DNA of 64,000 nucleotides from Streptomyces humi (GTDB taxonomy: Bacteria; Actinomycetota; Actinomycetes; Streptomycetales; Streptomycetaceae), in contig NZ_LBMU02000002.1 of NCBI RefSeq assembly GCF_001005085.2, positions 62,001 through 126,000 on the forward strand. The letters run 5' to 3'. The notes beneath the pieces were generated by a model that worked only from the letters and a program-made list of their open reading frames with translations, made no database searches and was not told where the DNA came from. The position numbers and the translations under genes were made by a program. Below are positions 8,641-17,253 of this stretch, in pieces. Each line of letters opens with the position of its first letter. Position 1 is the stretch's first letter.

Positions 8641-9432
8641 ATGTTCGGGCCACACCGCGCTAGAAAGACCGCCGCAGTCCTGGCAGCGACCGCTGCCGCT
8701 GCGGCGACCGCGCTGATCGCGTCCCCCACCGCGTCAGCCGCCCCCCAGCCGATCGTCGGCGGCACCACGACCACCACGACCGCGTACCCGTTCATGATGC
8801 AGATCACGGACGCGTCCGGCAGCCAGTTCTGCGGCGGCACCCTGGTGTCGGCGACCAAGGTGGTGACCGCGGCGCACTGTATGGAGGGCGAGTCCACCAG
8901 CAGCGTTCGCGTGGTCGGCGGCCGCACGTACCTGAACGGCACCAACGGCACGGTCAGCAAGGTCAGCAAGATCTGGATCAACCCGGACTACACGGACGCC
9001 ACCAACGGCGACGACGTGGCCGTGCTGACCCTGGCGACGTCGATGTCGTACACCCCGGCGTCGTACGTCTCCGCCTCGGACACGGGCGTGTACGCGGCCG
9101 GCACCACGGCCCGCATCCTCGGCTGGGGCACCACCTCGGAGAACGGCAGCTCCTCCAACCAGCTGCGGACCGCGACCGTCCCGATCGTGTCCGACTCCAG
9201 CTGCAAGAGCTCCTACGGTTCGGACTTCGTCCAGACCGACATGGTTTGCGCCGGATACACCTCCGGCGGCACAGACACCTGCCAGGGCGACAGCGGCGGT
9301 CCCCTGCTCATCGGGGGCGTCCTGGCAGGGATCACTTCCTGGGGAGAGGGGTGCGCGGAGGCCGGTTACCCGGGTGTCTACACCCGGCTGACCACCTTCT
9401 CGAACCTGGTGACCACGCAGGTCAACTCGTAA
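8641..9432 (+). CDS. Secreted trypsin-like serine protease (SGT/SprT type)
   Basis: A 263-residue S1A protease. A signal peptide (positive MFGPHRARK, then an Ala-rich core) ends near ASA at 31-33. A four-residue propeptide APQP precedes the mature N-terminus IVGG (Ile38), as in Streptomyces griseus trypsin. The catalytic triad is His79 (TAAHC), Asp125 (DDVAVL) and Ser218 (GDSGGP). Asp212, six residues before the serine, corresponds to chymotrypsin Asp189 and predicts cleavage after Arg/Lys. Cysteine pairs fit the family. The start ATG follows GAGGAG. A strong hairpin terminates the gene. The enzyme is expected to be extracellular and activated by propeptide removal. Confidence 0.95.
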   Translation: MFGPHRARKTAAVLAATAAAAATALIASPTASAAPQPIVGGTTTTTTAYPFMMQITDASGSQFCGGTLVSATKVVTAAHCMEGESTSSVRVVGGRTYLNGTNGTVSKVSKIWINPDYTDATNGDDVAVLTLATSMSYTPASYVSASDTGVYAAGTTARILGWGTTSENGSSSNQLRTATVPIVSDSSCKSSYGSDFVQTDMVCAGYTSGGTDTCQGDSGGPLLIGGVLAGITSWGEGCAEAGYPGVYTRLTTFSNLVTTQVNS

Positions 9433-9470
9433 CCAGAAGACCTCCTGAGCATCCCTCAGGTGAGTGACCG

Positions 9471-9511
9471 GGGGGCGTTGCGGGCTACCACGAGCAGCCC
9501 GCAGCGCCCCC
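9471..9511. terminator. Strong bidirectional hairpin terminator
   Basis: GGGGGCGTTGCGGGCT (9471-9486) pairs with AGCCCGCAGCGCCCCC (9496-9511). The stem is 16 bp with one G-U wobble and a 9-base loop, between the convergent trypsin and tautomerase genes. Confidence 0.85.
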
Positions 9512-9533
9512 TATCCATGCCCAGGGCTCACGG

Positions 9534-9716
9534 TCACCTGTCGGCGGTGAGCGTCCCGGCGGCTCCCCAGCTGTCCGCGGGGACCTCGTGGATCCACACC
9601 TGCACGGTCTCGGCGGGGATCCGGTACGCGTCCACGAACGCGTCGGTGACCCGCCTGACGAGGTCCCGCTTGAGTTCGGTGTCGCGGGGGCCCTGCTGGA
9701 TGGTGACGATCGGCAT
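9534..9716 (-). CDS. 4-oxalocrotonate-tautomerase family protein (60 aa)
   Basis: The product starts MPIVTIQQGP. After removal of the initiator Met it exposes Pro1, the catalytic base of the tautomerase superfamily. The length (60 residues), the RRVTDAFVDAYRIPAETVQVWIHEV pattern (in pieces) and the Trp in PADSWGAAG match small 4-OT-like enzymes, which interconvert enol and keto acids as hexamers. A good GGAGGAG site precedes the ATG at 9716. It lies 149 bases downstream of a LysR gene on the same strand. The physiological substrate is unknown, and it need not belong to an aromatic pathway. Confidence 0.88.
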   Translation of the reverse strand: MPIVTIQQGPRDTELKRDLVRRVTDAFVDAYRIPAETVQVWIHEVPADSWGAAGTLTADR

Positions 9717-9865
9717 CGCTGAACTCCTCCGAGTGCGCTTCCTGTTCGGTGGGACCAGTCCACCGCGTGCCGCACGGCCGACCAAGGGGCAGTTCCCGAC
9801 CGCAGCCATCAGCATCCGTGATCACCGCAGGTCACGAGCGTCCCGGTGGCCTGTGGGGGGGGTCG

Positions 9866-10735
9866 TCAGCGTTCGTCGTCGCCACAGGCGAGCAGCAGCG
9901 TCTCCACGTACGGTGACGGGGCCGTGGTGCGGACGGCGAGACCGGTGGGAAGGGCGAGGCCCGGGGCGCGGAACGGGACGAACGCCACCCGGGGGCTGTG
10001 CAGCACGCGCGCGTGGGACGCGTAGACGACCGTCCAGAGCGGGCGGACACCGATACCCGCGAGGGTGTCCTGGAGGGAGCCGGCCGCCGGGCCGGGCAGC
10101 GGCTCGAAACCGGCCTCGCGGCAGGCGCCGACGACCATGTCCACCAGCGCCGGGTTGGTACGGCGCTCGGCGAGCGCGAGCGGCAGCCCGGCCAGGTCGT
10201 CGACACCGATCTCCGGGCGTCCGGCGAGCGGGTGCGAGGCGGGGAGGGCGGCCACCAGGGGGTCGGGCCACAGCGGATGGACCCTCGTGCCGGGCACCGG
10301 CTGCCCGGCCCTGACGAACGCCGCGTCCAGCCGGCCGTCCGCGACCCTCGCCAGCCGTTCGGCGGCCGGCAGCGCGTGCAGTTCGACGAGTACGCCGGGG
10401 GCCCGGCGCGCGAACGCGGCCAGCACCCGGTCCAGATGCTCACCGAGCCCGGTACTGGTGCCGATCCTGAGCCCGTCCCGCGGGGCGGCGACGGCGGCCC
10501 GCGCCTTCTCGACGGCCACCAGTACCGCCCGTGCCTCGGGCAGCAGCCGCTCCCCCGCCGCCGTGAGCCGGACCCGGCGCGGCGAGCGGTCGAACAGCTC
10601 GGCGCCCAGTTCCCGTTCGAGGCGCTGTATCTGCATGCTCACCGCGGACTGCACGATGTGCAGCCGGTCGGCGGCCCTCCCGAAGTGCAGTTCCTCGGCG
10701 ACGGCGACGAAGTAGGTGAGCTGCCGCAGTTCCAT
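9866..10735 (-). CDS. LysR-family transcriptional regulator
   Basis: 289 residues with a canonical LysR N-terminus: MELRQLTYFVAVAEELHFGR, AADRLHIVQSAVSMQIQRLE, then RELGAELFDRSPRRVRLTAAG. A periplasmic-binding-like effector domain follows (DGLRIGTSTGLGE onward, to about 280). The gene begins 10 bases after the stop of the AlkZ-like gene and is followed by the tautomerase, so the three may form one transcript. LysR proteins usually control an adjacent gene; the tautomerase is the nearest candidate target. The effector is not predictable. Confidence 0.92.
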   Translation of the reverse strand: MELRQLTYFVAVAEELHFGRAADRLHIVQSAVSMQIQRLERELGAELFDRSPRRVRLTAAGERLLPEARAVLVAVEKARAAVAAPRDGLRIGTSTGLGEHLDRVLAAFARRAPGVLVELHALPAAERLARVADGRLDAAFVRAGQPVPGTRVHPLWPDPLVAALPASHPLAGRPEIGVDDLAGLPLALAERRTNPALVDMVVGACREAGFEPLPGPAAGSLQDTLAGIGVRPLWTVVYASHARVLHSPRVAFVPFRAPGLALPTGLAVRTTAPSPYVETLLLACGDDER

Positions 10736-10745
10736 GGCCTCGACT

Positions 10746-11858
10746 CTAGAGGCCCGTTCGTACGACCGGCCCGAACCGTATGTCGTACGACGTCCCGGGG
10801 TGCATGACGGCCAGCATCCGCTCCCCCTCCTTCGTGACCTCGGCACGCTCGGCCCGGCTCAGCCGCCCGAAGGTCTCGATGACCAGGGCGGTGTCCTTCT
10901 CCAGCTGCCACACGCCCGCCAGTGAACCGTCGACGAGCAGGGTGCGGTGGGCCTGGTTGCCCCGCCAGGCCCGGCCCCGGTACTCGGGCGGGACGACGCG
11001 GGTGCGGTCGGCGTGGGACAGGAGGAGGTTGTCGAACTCGGGGAGGAACCGGGGCGGGGCGGGGGTCTCGGGATCGGGGCGGGGCGCGTCGGGCAGGTCG
11101 AAGAGCTCGGTTCCGCTCTCGTCCCGGAACGTGCACAGGCGGGGCCTGAGCCGTTCGAAGGCCGCGCGGAGCCGGGTCAGGCCGGCCCAGGTCTGCATGT
11201 CCCGTACGGAGGCGGGGCCGAAGGCGGCGAGGTAGCGCAGCACCGTGGCGTCCGGCGTCGGCGCGGGTTCGGCGGGACGGCCCAGCCAGTGCTCGGCGGT
11301 GGTGAGGGCGACCTGTCCGCTGCGGCCCCACAGTCCGCGCGGGGTGACCTGGACGAGCGGCAGTCTGCACCGGGCGGCGACGGCCAGGGACTGCGGATCG
11401 GCGTCCGGCCACTCGGCGTGCAGCGCCTGTCTCAGCTCGGCCATGGTGCGGGGTCCGGCCTCGACCAGTTCCCGGGCGAGCACGGCGAGCCGGTCCAGGT
11501 CCACGCCGGCCAGGCCCTTGCGGAAGGCGGTCAGCTCGCGGTCCCGGGCGGGCTGGACGAGCGGGCGCAGGGTGAGGGCGTCGTCGGCGGTGTGGGTGTG
11601 GATGGTCGAGCGCATGGTGACGATCCGGACCACCTCACGGCCGGCCATGGGCTGTGCGAGCTGCTCGGGGGCGAAGCCGTCGAGACGGGCGGCGAGCGCG
11701 TAGTACGGCGGCTTGACGTTCTGCGCCTGGAGTCCGACGAGGTGCGCCACGGCCTCCTGCGCCGACCGGGGCGAGCGGCGCAGCAGGAGCTGACGGTCGA
11801 GGGTGGCCCGGTTGAGGGCGCGGGTGCCGAGGACCGGGGCGGACGGCGTCTTCGTCAT
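10746..11858 (-). CDS. HTH_42 winged-helix protein, AlkZ-like DNA glycosylase
   Basis: 370 residues of the winged-helix family that includes Escherichia coli YcaQ (AlkX) and Streptomyces AlkZ, glycosylases that excise bulky or crosslinked alkylated bases. The N-terminal RALNRATLDRQLLLRR and EAVAHLVGLQAQNVKPP contain Gln44-Ala-Gln46. The Q-x-Q pair is the catalytic motif of AlkZ proteins, whereas the YcaQ branch has Q-x-D. Further family signatures are VRIVTMRSTIHT and PRFLPEFDNLLLSHADR. The start is ATG 11858. Annotation pipelines usually call such genes winged-helix DNA-binding proteins. Glycosylase activity is inferred from family membership and the motif. Confidence 0.8.
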   Translation of the reverse strand: MTKTPSAPVLGTRALNRATLDRQLLLRRSPRSAQEAVAHLVGLQAQNVKPPYYALAARLDGFAPEQLAQPMAGREVVRIVTMRSTIHTHTADDALTLRPLVQPARDRELTAFRKGLAGVDLDRLAVLARELVEAGPRTMAELRQALHAEWPDADPQSLAVAARCRLPLVQVTPRGLWGRSGQVALTTAEHWLGRPAEPAPTPDATVLRYLAAFGPASVRDMQTWAGLTRLRAAFERLRPRLCTFRDESGTELFDLPDAPRPDPETPAPPRFLPEFDNLLLSHADRTRVVPPEYRGRAWRGNQAHRTLLVDGSLAGVWQLEKDTALVIETFGRLSRAERAEVTKEGERMLAVMHPGTSYDIRFGPVVRTGL

Positions 11859-12009
11859 ACGGGCACGCTAACGCCGGACCAGGACAGATCCTGGCCGCTT
11901 CCTCACGGTATTCCTGCCTCGCCGCCCTCCGCCGGACGCGTATGCCCCGTATATCCTGCACCGGGACCCCACGGGCCACGCGCGATCCCCGGACCACGCG
12001 GACCACACC

Positions 12010-12045
12010 GGTCCCGAAGGTCCCGAAGGTCCCGAGGGTCCCGCA
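12010..12045 (+). repeat. 9-bp tandem repeat, four units
   Basis: GGTCCCGAA, GGTCCCGAA, GGTCCCGAG and GGTCCCGCA run end to end in the 230-base divergent region before corA, 44 bases upstream of its start. It may be a simple-sequence expansion or act on the transcript leader. No protein role is supported. Confidence 0.8.
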
Positions 12046-12088
12046 GTTTCGGACTCCACGACGCAGACTCCACGGAGAGGCGGCCGCC

Positions 12089-13270
12089 ATGTCGGAGCGA
12101 CGCCCCGGCCCGGTCTCGAAGAACGCGAGGAACGGCGGGAACGGCCGGAGCACCAGGAGATCCGTCTGGCGGCGCGCGCTGCCGCCGGACCCTGACACCG
12201 CCGAGCTTCCGCGCCCGGGGTCCGGGACGGCGGTGGCGCCCGGCGAGCAGCCGAGCGTCGTGGAGGCGGCGCTGTACCGGGACGGCGTGCGCGTGTCGAC
12301 GCCGGCGACCCTGGCGGAGACCTACCGCGAACTGCGCGACCAGCCCTCGGGCATGGCGTGGATCGGCCTCGCCCGCCCGACCTCCGACGAACTCCACTCC
12401 CTGGCCGCCGAGTTCGGCCTGCACCCGCTCGCGGTGGAGGACGCGATGGAGGCCCACCAGCGGCCGAAGCTGGAACGGTACGGCGACACCCTGTTCGTCG
12501 TCCTGCGTGCGGCCCGCTATCTGGACGCGCCCGAGGAGGTCGACTTCGCCGAGCTGCACGTCTTCGTCGGCCCGGACTTCGTGATCACCGTGCGGCACGG
12601 CGCGGCCCCCGACCTGTCGGCGGTCCGCCGCCGGATGGAGGACTCCCCCGACCTCCTCAAACTCGGTCCGGAAGCGGTCCTCTACGCCATACTCGACGCG
12701 GTGGTGGACGGCTACGCCCCGGTCGTCTCCGGGGTCCAGAACGACATCGACGAGATCGAGACCGAGGTCTTCCGCGGCGACCCCGAGGTCTCCCGCCGTA
12801 TCTACGAACTCTCCCGCGAGACGGTCGAGTTCCAGCGCGCCACCCGTCCCCTGGTCGGCATGCTGCACGGCCTGATGGCGGGCTTCGCGAAGTACGAGAC
12901 CGACGAGGAACTACAGCGCTACCTCCGCGACGTGGCCGACCACGTCACCCACATCAGCGAACGCGTGGACGGCTTCCGCCAGGCCCTCACAGAGATCCTC
13001 ACGGTCAACGCGACCCTGGTCACCCAGGAACAGAACGCGGAGATGCGGGCGTTGGCGGAGGCGGGTTTCGAACAGAACGAGGAGATCAAGAAGATCTCGT
13101 CGTGGGCGGCCATTCTGTTCGCTCCGACGCTGGTCGGAACGATCTACGGCATGAACTTTTCTCACATGCCCGAGCTGCACTGGGGGTTCGGGTACCCCTT
13201 CGCGATCGGCCTGATGGGGATTGTATGCGCCAGTTTGTACGTTATTTTCAAGCGACGAGACTGGCTCTAG
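12089..13270 (+). CDS. corA: CorA-family magnesium/divalent-cation channel
   Basis: 393 residues. A long acidic/helical cytoplasmic domain (about 50-320) precedes two C-terminal membrane helices: WAAILFAPTLVGTIYGMNF carries the signature Gly-Met-Asn (YGMNF), and FAIGLMGIVCASLYVIF is the second helix, ending KRRDWL. CorA forms a pentameric inner-membrane channel for Mg2+ (also Co2+/Ni2+). The start is ATG 12089, after GGAGAGG at 12074-12080. An open frame extends further upstream but has repeat-derived, atypical sequence. The N-terminal ~45 basic residues (SKNARNGGNGRSTRRSVWRR) are not part of the conserved fold. Confidence 0.93.
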   Translation: MSERRPGPVSKNARNGGNGRSTRRSVWRRALPPDPDTAELPRPGSGTAVAPGEQPSVVEAALYRDGVRVSTPATLAETYRELRDQPSGMAWIGLARPTSDELHSLAAEFGLHPLAVEDAMEAHQRPKLERYGDTLFVVLRAARYLDAPEEVDFAELHVFVGPDFVITVRHGAAPDLSAVRRRMEDSPDLLKLGPEAVLYAILDAVVDGYAPVVSGVQNDIDEIETEVFRGDPEVSRRIYELSRETVEFQRATRPLVGMLHGLMAGFAKYETDEELQRYLRDVADHVTHISERVDGFRQALTEILTVNATLVTQEQNAEMRALAEAGFEQNEEIKKISSWAAILFAPTLVGTIYGMNFSHMPELHWGFGYPFAIGLMGIVCASLYVIFKRRDWL

Positions 13271-13463
13271 AGTTGAACGCTCACCCTCACGGAGTTCCGC
13301 TGTCTGCTCTCGCACCTCCCCGGAGTGGGGCCCGGACCGGCTCTGGGGAGCCTCTGGGGAGAATCCAGGGAGAATGGAAACCCACTCCCCGCCTTCCGTC
13401 CGGCGCACAGCCTCGGCCGCGGGGTCTTGTCGAAGCCCGCCGGCACGGCCGGCTCGGCGGTTG

Positions 13464-13489
13464 GGGGTCCCGGCGGTGGCGGGGACCCC
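13464..13489. terminator. Hairpin terminator between corA and the ricin-domain glycosidase
   Basis: GGGGTCCC (13464-13471) pairs with GGGACCCC (13482-13489) across a 10-base loop, in the 237-base gap between convergent genes. The rest of that gap holds no recognisable gene. Confidence 0.6.
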
Positions 13490-13507
13490 ACTGGGGAGCG
13501 CCGGGAA

Positions 13508-15361
13508 TCAGCTCTTGCCGAGGAGGCGCCATATCTGGTTCTTCTTGGTGCCGAGCGCGCTCGCCGCGTCGCAGGTCCACTGGTGGACCAGCGCGCCGGC
13601 AGTGGTCGAGACGTTGCTGACGTCGACGCACTTGCCGCTGTGGACGGCCACGAGTTGGTAGTCCTCGCTGTTGCCGAGCGCGGTGACGGGGTTGAGGGTG
13701 AACTGCTGGTTGGTGGCACCGTTGCAGGTGTACTGGATGACGGCGGCGCCGTCGGCAGTGGAAGCCCCGGACACGTCGAGGCACCTGCCGCTCAGCTCGT
13801 TGACCACGGTGTAGGTGCTGGTCTTGCCGCTCACCGGCTTGAGGTCGAGCATCTGCTGGTAGCCGCCCTCGCAGTACCACTGCTGGTACTGGGTGCCGTT
13901 GGCGGTGCTCAGGTCGGTGTCGTCCAGGCACTGGCCGCTGTTCTCACTGACCGCGACCGTGGAGACGGTCGTGTCGGAGGGCGGGAGCAGGGTGACCGTG
14001 TAGCCGTCCTTGGCGTTGCTCCAGGGGATGCTGACGGAGGCCGCGTTGTTGCTGACGGTCAGGGTGGTGTCGGAGATCGTCTCGGGGCCGGTCACGGCGG
14101 CGCCGCTGTTGTAGGGGACGCGCTGGACGACCGCACGCACCTTGCTGTTCTCCACCACCGACGTGGTGCCCAGGCCGGTGAGGTCGACGGTGACGGTTCC
14201 GGTGTTGCCGTTGCTGCCCAGCAGGATCCTGGCGTTGCCCGCGGTGTTGTCCTTGACTGCCAGGCCGTCGGTGTCGGTGCCAGGGACGAAGTTGACGATG
14301 CTGCCGGTCTGCGAGCCGTAATAGCGATACATGAACCACTCGCCCAGCGGCAGGTACTGGCCGGCGCTGTTCTTGGTGAGCAGGTTGGCCTCGTTGTCGT
14401 GCAGGCCGGTGCCGGAGGCCCAGTTGCCGCGCAGGCCGTCCGCGCCGGCCCGCTCCAGGCGGCCGATGAACCAGGCGCCGCCGCCCGGGGACTGCATGGA
14501 CAGGGTGGCGTACTCGTTGATCTGGTAGGCACGGGTGTTGGTCAGACCGGCCGCGGCGAGCGTCGAGTTGGCGCGGCCGACGTCGGTGACCGGGTCGCCG
14601 GGCTCGTCGTGCCAGCTGTAGATGTCGGGCGCGACGTTGTTGGCCTTGACGTACGACAGGTACGTGGTCCACCAGGTGTCGGCAGAGTCGGGCTGGCCCG
14701 CGATGCTGGGACCGACGATGAGCTGGCTCGGAAACGCGGCCCGGACCTTGGCGTGGAAGCGTGACCACATCTGGAGGTACTGCGTCTGCGAGGCGCCCCA
14801 GAAGCCGCTGCCGTCGGGCTCGTTCCAGAGGTCCCACTCGACGGTCATGTTGTTGGCCTTGACGTCGCCGATGAGCTGGGAGACGAAGGCGTCGAACTGC
14901 GTCCAGTCACCGTTGTCGCCGGGCCAGCCCTGGCTGGTGGTGCCGTCCGCGCCCCACAGGTCGTGCGGCAGAAGCACGAAGGTGCCACCGAGGGCGACGG
15001 TCCGCTTGTACTGCGCCAGGGTCGAGTTCCAGCGGGTCCGGTAGTCGGCGAGGCTGGTGGCGTAGCCCCCGCTGTTGAGCTGTGCTCCGCCGGCCCGCAT
15101 GAGGTGCCACTTGATGTCGTTGAAGAAGTGGTCCTGCGGGAGCGAGCCGTCCGGCGTCATTCCGTAGATCATGCCGGAAGCGTGGTAGGTGGGGGCGCCG
15201 CCGGCCGTGGCGAAGTCCACGGTGACGCTGGTGTTCGCGGCCTGGGAGGGGGCGGCGGGCATCAGGGTCGTGACCAGGGCGGCCAGGAGGACGGCGATGG
15301 ACGAGACCGTTCGGCGTCGGGTACGGGTGGTTGATCTGGGCAGCGTGGCGGTCGAGTTCAT
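13508..15361 (-). CDS. Secreted glycoside hydrolase (GH39-like, clan A) with C-terminal ricin-type CBM13
   Basis: 617 residues. A signal peptide (RTRRRTVSSIAVLLAALVTT, ending near SQAA) precedes a (beta/alpha)8-type catalytic domain. Candidate acid/base Glu181 lies in DLWNEPDGSG and candidate nucleophile Glu283 in QINEYA, spaced as in clan GH-A. A small beta domain follows (residues ~345-470), then a ricin-B trefoil (about 480-617) with three repeats marked by SGQCLDD, SGRCLDVSG and SGKCVDVSN plus QxW-like motifs. The enzyme should act outside the cell on a polysaccharide or glycan. It is the last gene of a run with a cytoplasmic glycosidase and a sugar ABC importer. The start ATG follows AGGAG. 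The substrate is not deducible; GH39 includes xylosidases, iduronidases and arabinan-active enzymes. Confidence 0.8.
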   Translation of the reverse strand: MNSTATLPRSTTRTRRRTVSSIAVLLAALVTTLMPAAPSQAANTSVTVDFATAGGAPTYHASGMIYGMTPDGSLPQDHFFNDIKWHLMRAGGAQLNSGGYATSLADYRTRWNSTLAQYKRTVALGGTFVLLPHDLWGADGTTSQGWPGDNGDWTQFDAFVSQLIGDVKANNMTVEWDLWNEPDGSGFWGASQTQYLQMWSRFHAKVRAAFPSQLIVGPSIAGQPDSADTWWTTYLSYVKANNVAPDIYSWHDEPGDPVTDVGRANSTLAAAGLTNTRAYQINEYATLSMQSPGGGAWFIGRLERAGADGLRGNWASGTGLHDNEANLLTKNSAGQYLPLGEWFMYRYYGSQTGSIVNFVPGTDTDGLAVKDNTAGNARILLGSNGNTGTVTVDLTGLGTTSVVENSKVRAVVQRVPYNSGAAVTGPETISDTTLTVSNNAASVSIPWSNAKDGYTVTLLPPSDTTVSTVAVSENSGQCLDDTDLSTANGTQYQQWYCEGGYQQMLDLKPVSGKTSTYTVVNELSGRCLDVSGASTADGAAVIQYTCNGATNQQFTLNPVTALGNSEDYQLVAVHSGKCVDVSNVSTTAGALVHQWTCDAASALGTKKNQIWRLLGKS

Positions 15362-15434
15362 TGGGCGGCTCCTGGGAAGGCAGGGCGAGGAACCGGGGCT
15401 CGTCACGGCCCCGGGGCCGGTGGGAGTCGGCCGC

Positions 15435-17171
15435 TCAGCGGCTCTCTCGATGGGCGTGCGCCTCGGCCAGCAGGAGGTAGCTGCTGGCGGTCCAGGTGTA
15501 GGCGCGGTCGCGCAGGCCGATGCCGGTGAGGGCGTCGAAGTTCTCGGCGAAGCCGTGGGTCTCGCACAGGGCGCGGAAGCGGGCGCTGATGTCGTCAGCG
15601 AGGCTGTGGTGACCTGCGCGGCGCAGGCCGTCCTCGACGAGGACGGTGGCGGGGGCCCAGATGGGGCCGCGCCAGTAACCGTCGGCGAGGTAGTGGGGTG
15701 AGGTGGTCACTTCGGTGGCCAGGCCGTACGGAGTCAGGTGGGCCTTGATGCGGTCGGCGAGCGCGCCGCTGACCTCGTAGGGCAGGTGCTCGCCCAGCGC
15801 GATGGGCATCAGGTCGAGAAGACTGGCGCTGCTCCAGGCGTCCCCTGCGGCGACGGACCGGGCGACGAACCGGTCGCCGGTCCAGAGCTGCTCCAGCACG
15901 GCCGCCTGTATCTCCTCGGCCGCCCGCGTCCACCGGCTCACCTCGTCCGGTCTGTCCAACTCCTCAGCCAGAGCGGCTAGTTCATGCATCTGGAGGACGA
16001 GGAAGGCGGCGAGGTCCGCGGTGACGACCACCCGCTCGGGGTCGAAGGTGGTGGCGTTGTCCCAGCCGCTGTCGTTGCCGTGCTGGTAGTAGGGCAGTTC
16101 GGCGCCGGGGGCGCGGCGCGTGGTGAGCCAGAAGGTGGTCCAGCTCTCCAGCCGGTCGTACGCCACGGTCAGTTCGGCCCGGCTGGGGGGCGTCGGCAGC
16201 CGGCGGCGCAGGTGGCCGAAGGCCCAGCCATGGATGGGCGGTTTGACGAAGTTGTGGAGGACCTCGGAGTGGGTCACCGAGTCGGGCAGGGCGCCGGTGG
16301 CGTCCTGGTGGTCGAAGGGCAGGTGGAACTGGTCCAGCGCCAGCTCCGGCGAACCCGGCGCCAGGGCGAGGGCGTTGAAGCAGTGGTCCCAGCTCCAGAC
16401 CTTGTCCATCCAGTGCTTGGACATCAGCACGGCGGGCCGGGTGACCATGCCGGCCGGCCGTACGGTCGCCGACCAGACGACGTAGGCGGCGAGTTCGGCC
16501 GCCGGGGTCGCGGACGAGCGCCACGGGGCCACCGCCTCCACGAAGTCCGTGAACCTGCCCCGTGCGGACTCCACCAGGTCGTCGAAGGTCGCCTCGGAGC
16601 TGTACGGCGGGCGAGCGGTGTCGAGTTCCTCGACCGCGATCTCCCAGGCCGCGCCGGCGTCCGCGGTCACGGCGACACCGCGGTCGGCGCCGCCCAGGGC
16701 CTGGGCTCCGGCCGTCTCCGCGATGGTTCCGGACAACAGCGTCACACGGTAGCGGCGACCGGTCTCGTACGACGTGAACACATGGGCGCCCGCCGCCGGG
16801 TCGTGGAAGAAGTACGTGCCGCTGAACGGCGTGAGGGTCCGCGTGGCGGCGAAGACTCCGAAGCCCGCTCCGCTCCCCCGCAGCCGTACGGTGTCCGGGG
16901 ACTCGTACGCGAGGTCGACGCGTCCGCCGTCGCGGATCCAGCTGAGCAGGCCCGGCGTCGCCTCGACACGGGTGTCGGCGCGGTCGCCCGTCGCCGGGTC
17001 CAGCGGGATCAGGCGCAGGACGGCGTGCATGCCGTTCTGGTGTGAGACGAGGTGAAGGTCCTCCGCGTACGTCTTCTCCGCCACCACGGGCGAGATGTCG
17101 AACCAGGATCCGTAGGTGCTGAACGGGATGTCGTGGACGGAGAAGGCCGGGCCGGACGGGGCGGCGGTCAT
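15435..17171 (-). CDS. Cytoplasmic six-hairpin glycosidase (GH63/MGH1-like)
   Basis: 578 residues without a signal peptide. The C-terminal two-thirds is an (alpha/alpha)6-barrel glycosidase: KVWSWDHCFNALALA, GALPDSVTHSEV, GNDSGWDNATTF and DGYWRGPIWAPATVLVEDGL are the conserved motifs of GH63 and mannosylglycerate-hydrolase-like enzymes, with acidic residues in WDH, DSGWD and later segments. The start is taken at ATG 17171. The frame stays open to 17270, but that extension would overlap the upstream permease, and the ribosome-binding site here is weak. Placed directly after two sugar permease genes, it probably cleaves the imported oligosaccharide inside the cell. The linkage is unknown. Confidence 0.75.
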   Translation of the reverse strand: MTAAPSGPAFSVHDIPFSTYGSWFDISPVVAEKTYAEDLHLVSHQNGMHAVLRLIPLDPATGDRADTRVEATPGLLSWIRDGGRVDLAYESPDTVRLRGSGAGFGVFAATRTLTPFSGTYFFHDPAAGAHVFTSYETGRRYRVTLLSGTIAETAGAQALGGADRGVAVTADAGAAWEIAVEELDTARPPYSSEATFDDLVESARGRFTDFVEAVAPWRSSATPAAELAAYVVWSATVRPAGMVTRPAVLMSKHWMDKVWSWDHCFNALALAPGSPELALDQFHLPFDHQDATGALPDSVTHSEVLHNFVKPPIHGWAFGHLRRRLPTPPSRAELTVAYDRLESWTTFWLTTRRAPGAELPYYQHGNDSGWDNATTFDPERVVVTADLAAFLVLQMHELAALAEELDRPDEVSRWTRAAEEIQAAVLEQLWTGDRFVARSVAAGDAWSSASLLDLMPIALGEHLPYEVSGALADRIKAHLTPYGLATEVTTSPHYLADGYWRGPIWAPATVLVEDGLRRAGHHSLADDISARFRALCETHGFAENFDALTGIGLRDRAYTWTASSYLLLAEAHAHRESR

Positions 17172-17253
17172 GTGGCGGACTCGTTTCTGGAGCAGGAGCG
17201 ACGGCGGGCTGACGCGCCGTCGGGTCAGCCGTCGTGCCGTAGTCGGGGCGGAC

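Noticed and set aside
11942..12088. N-terminal extension of CorA over the 9-bp repeats
   Set aside because: The frame is open, but it would add a repeat-encoded, basic Pro/Val stretch. A good ribosome site (GGAGAGG) precedes ATG 12089.
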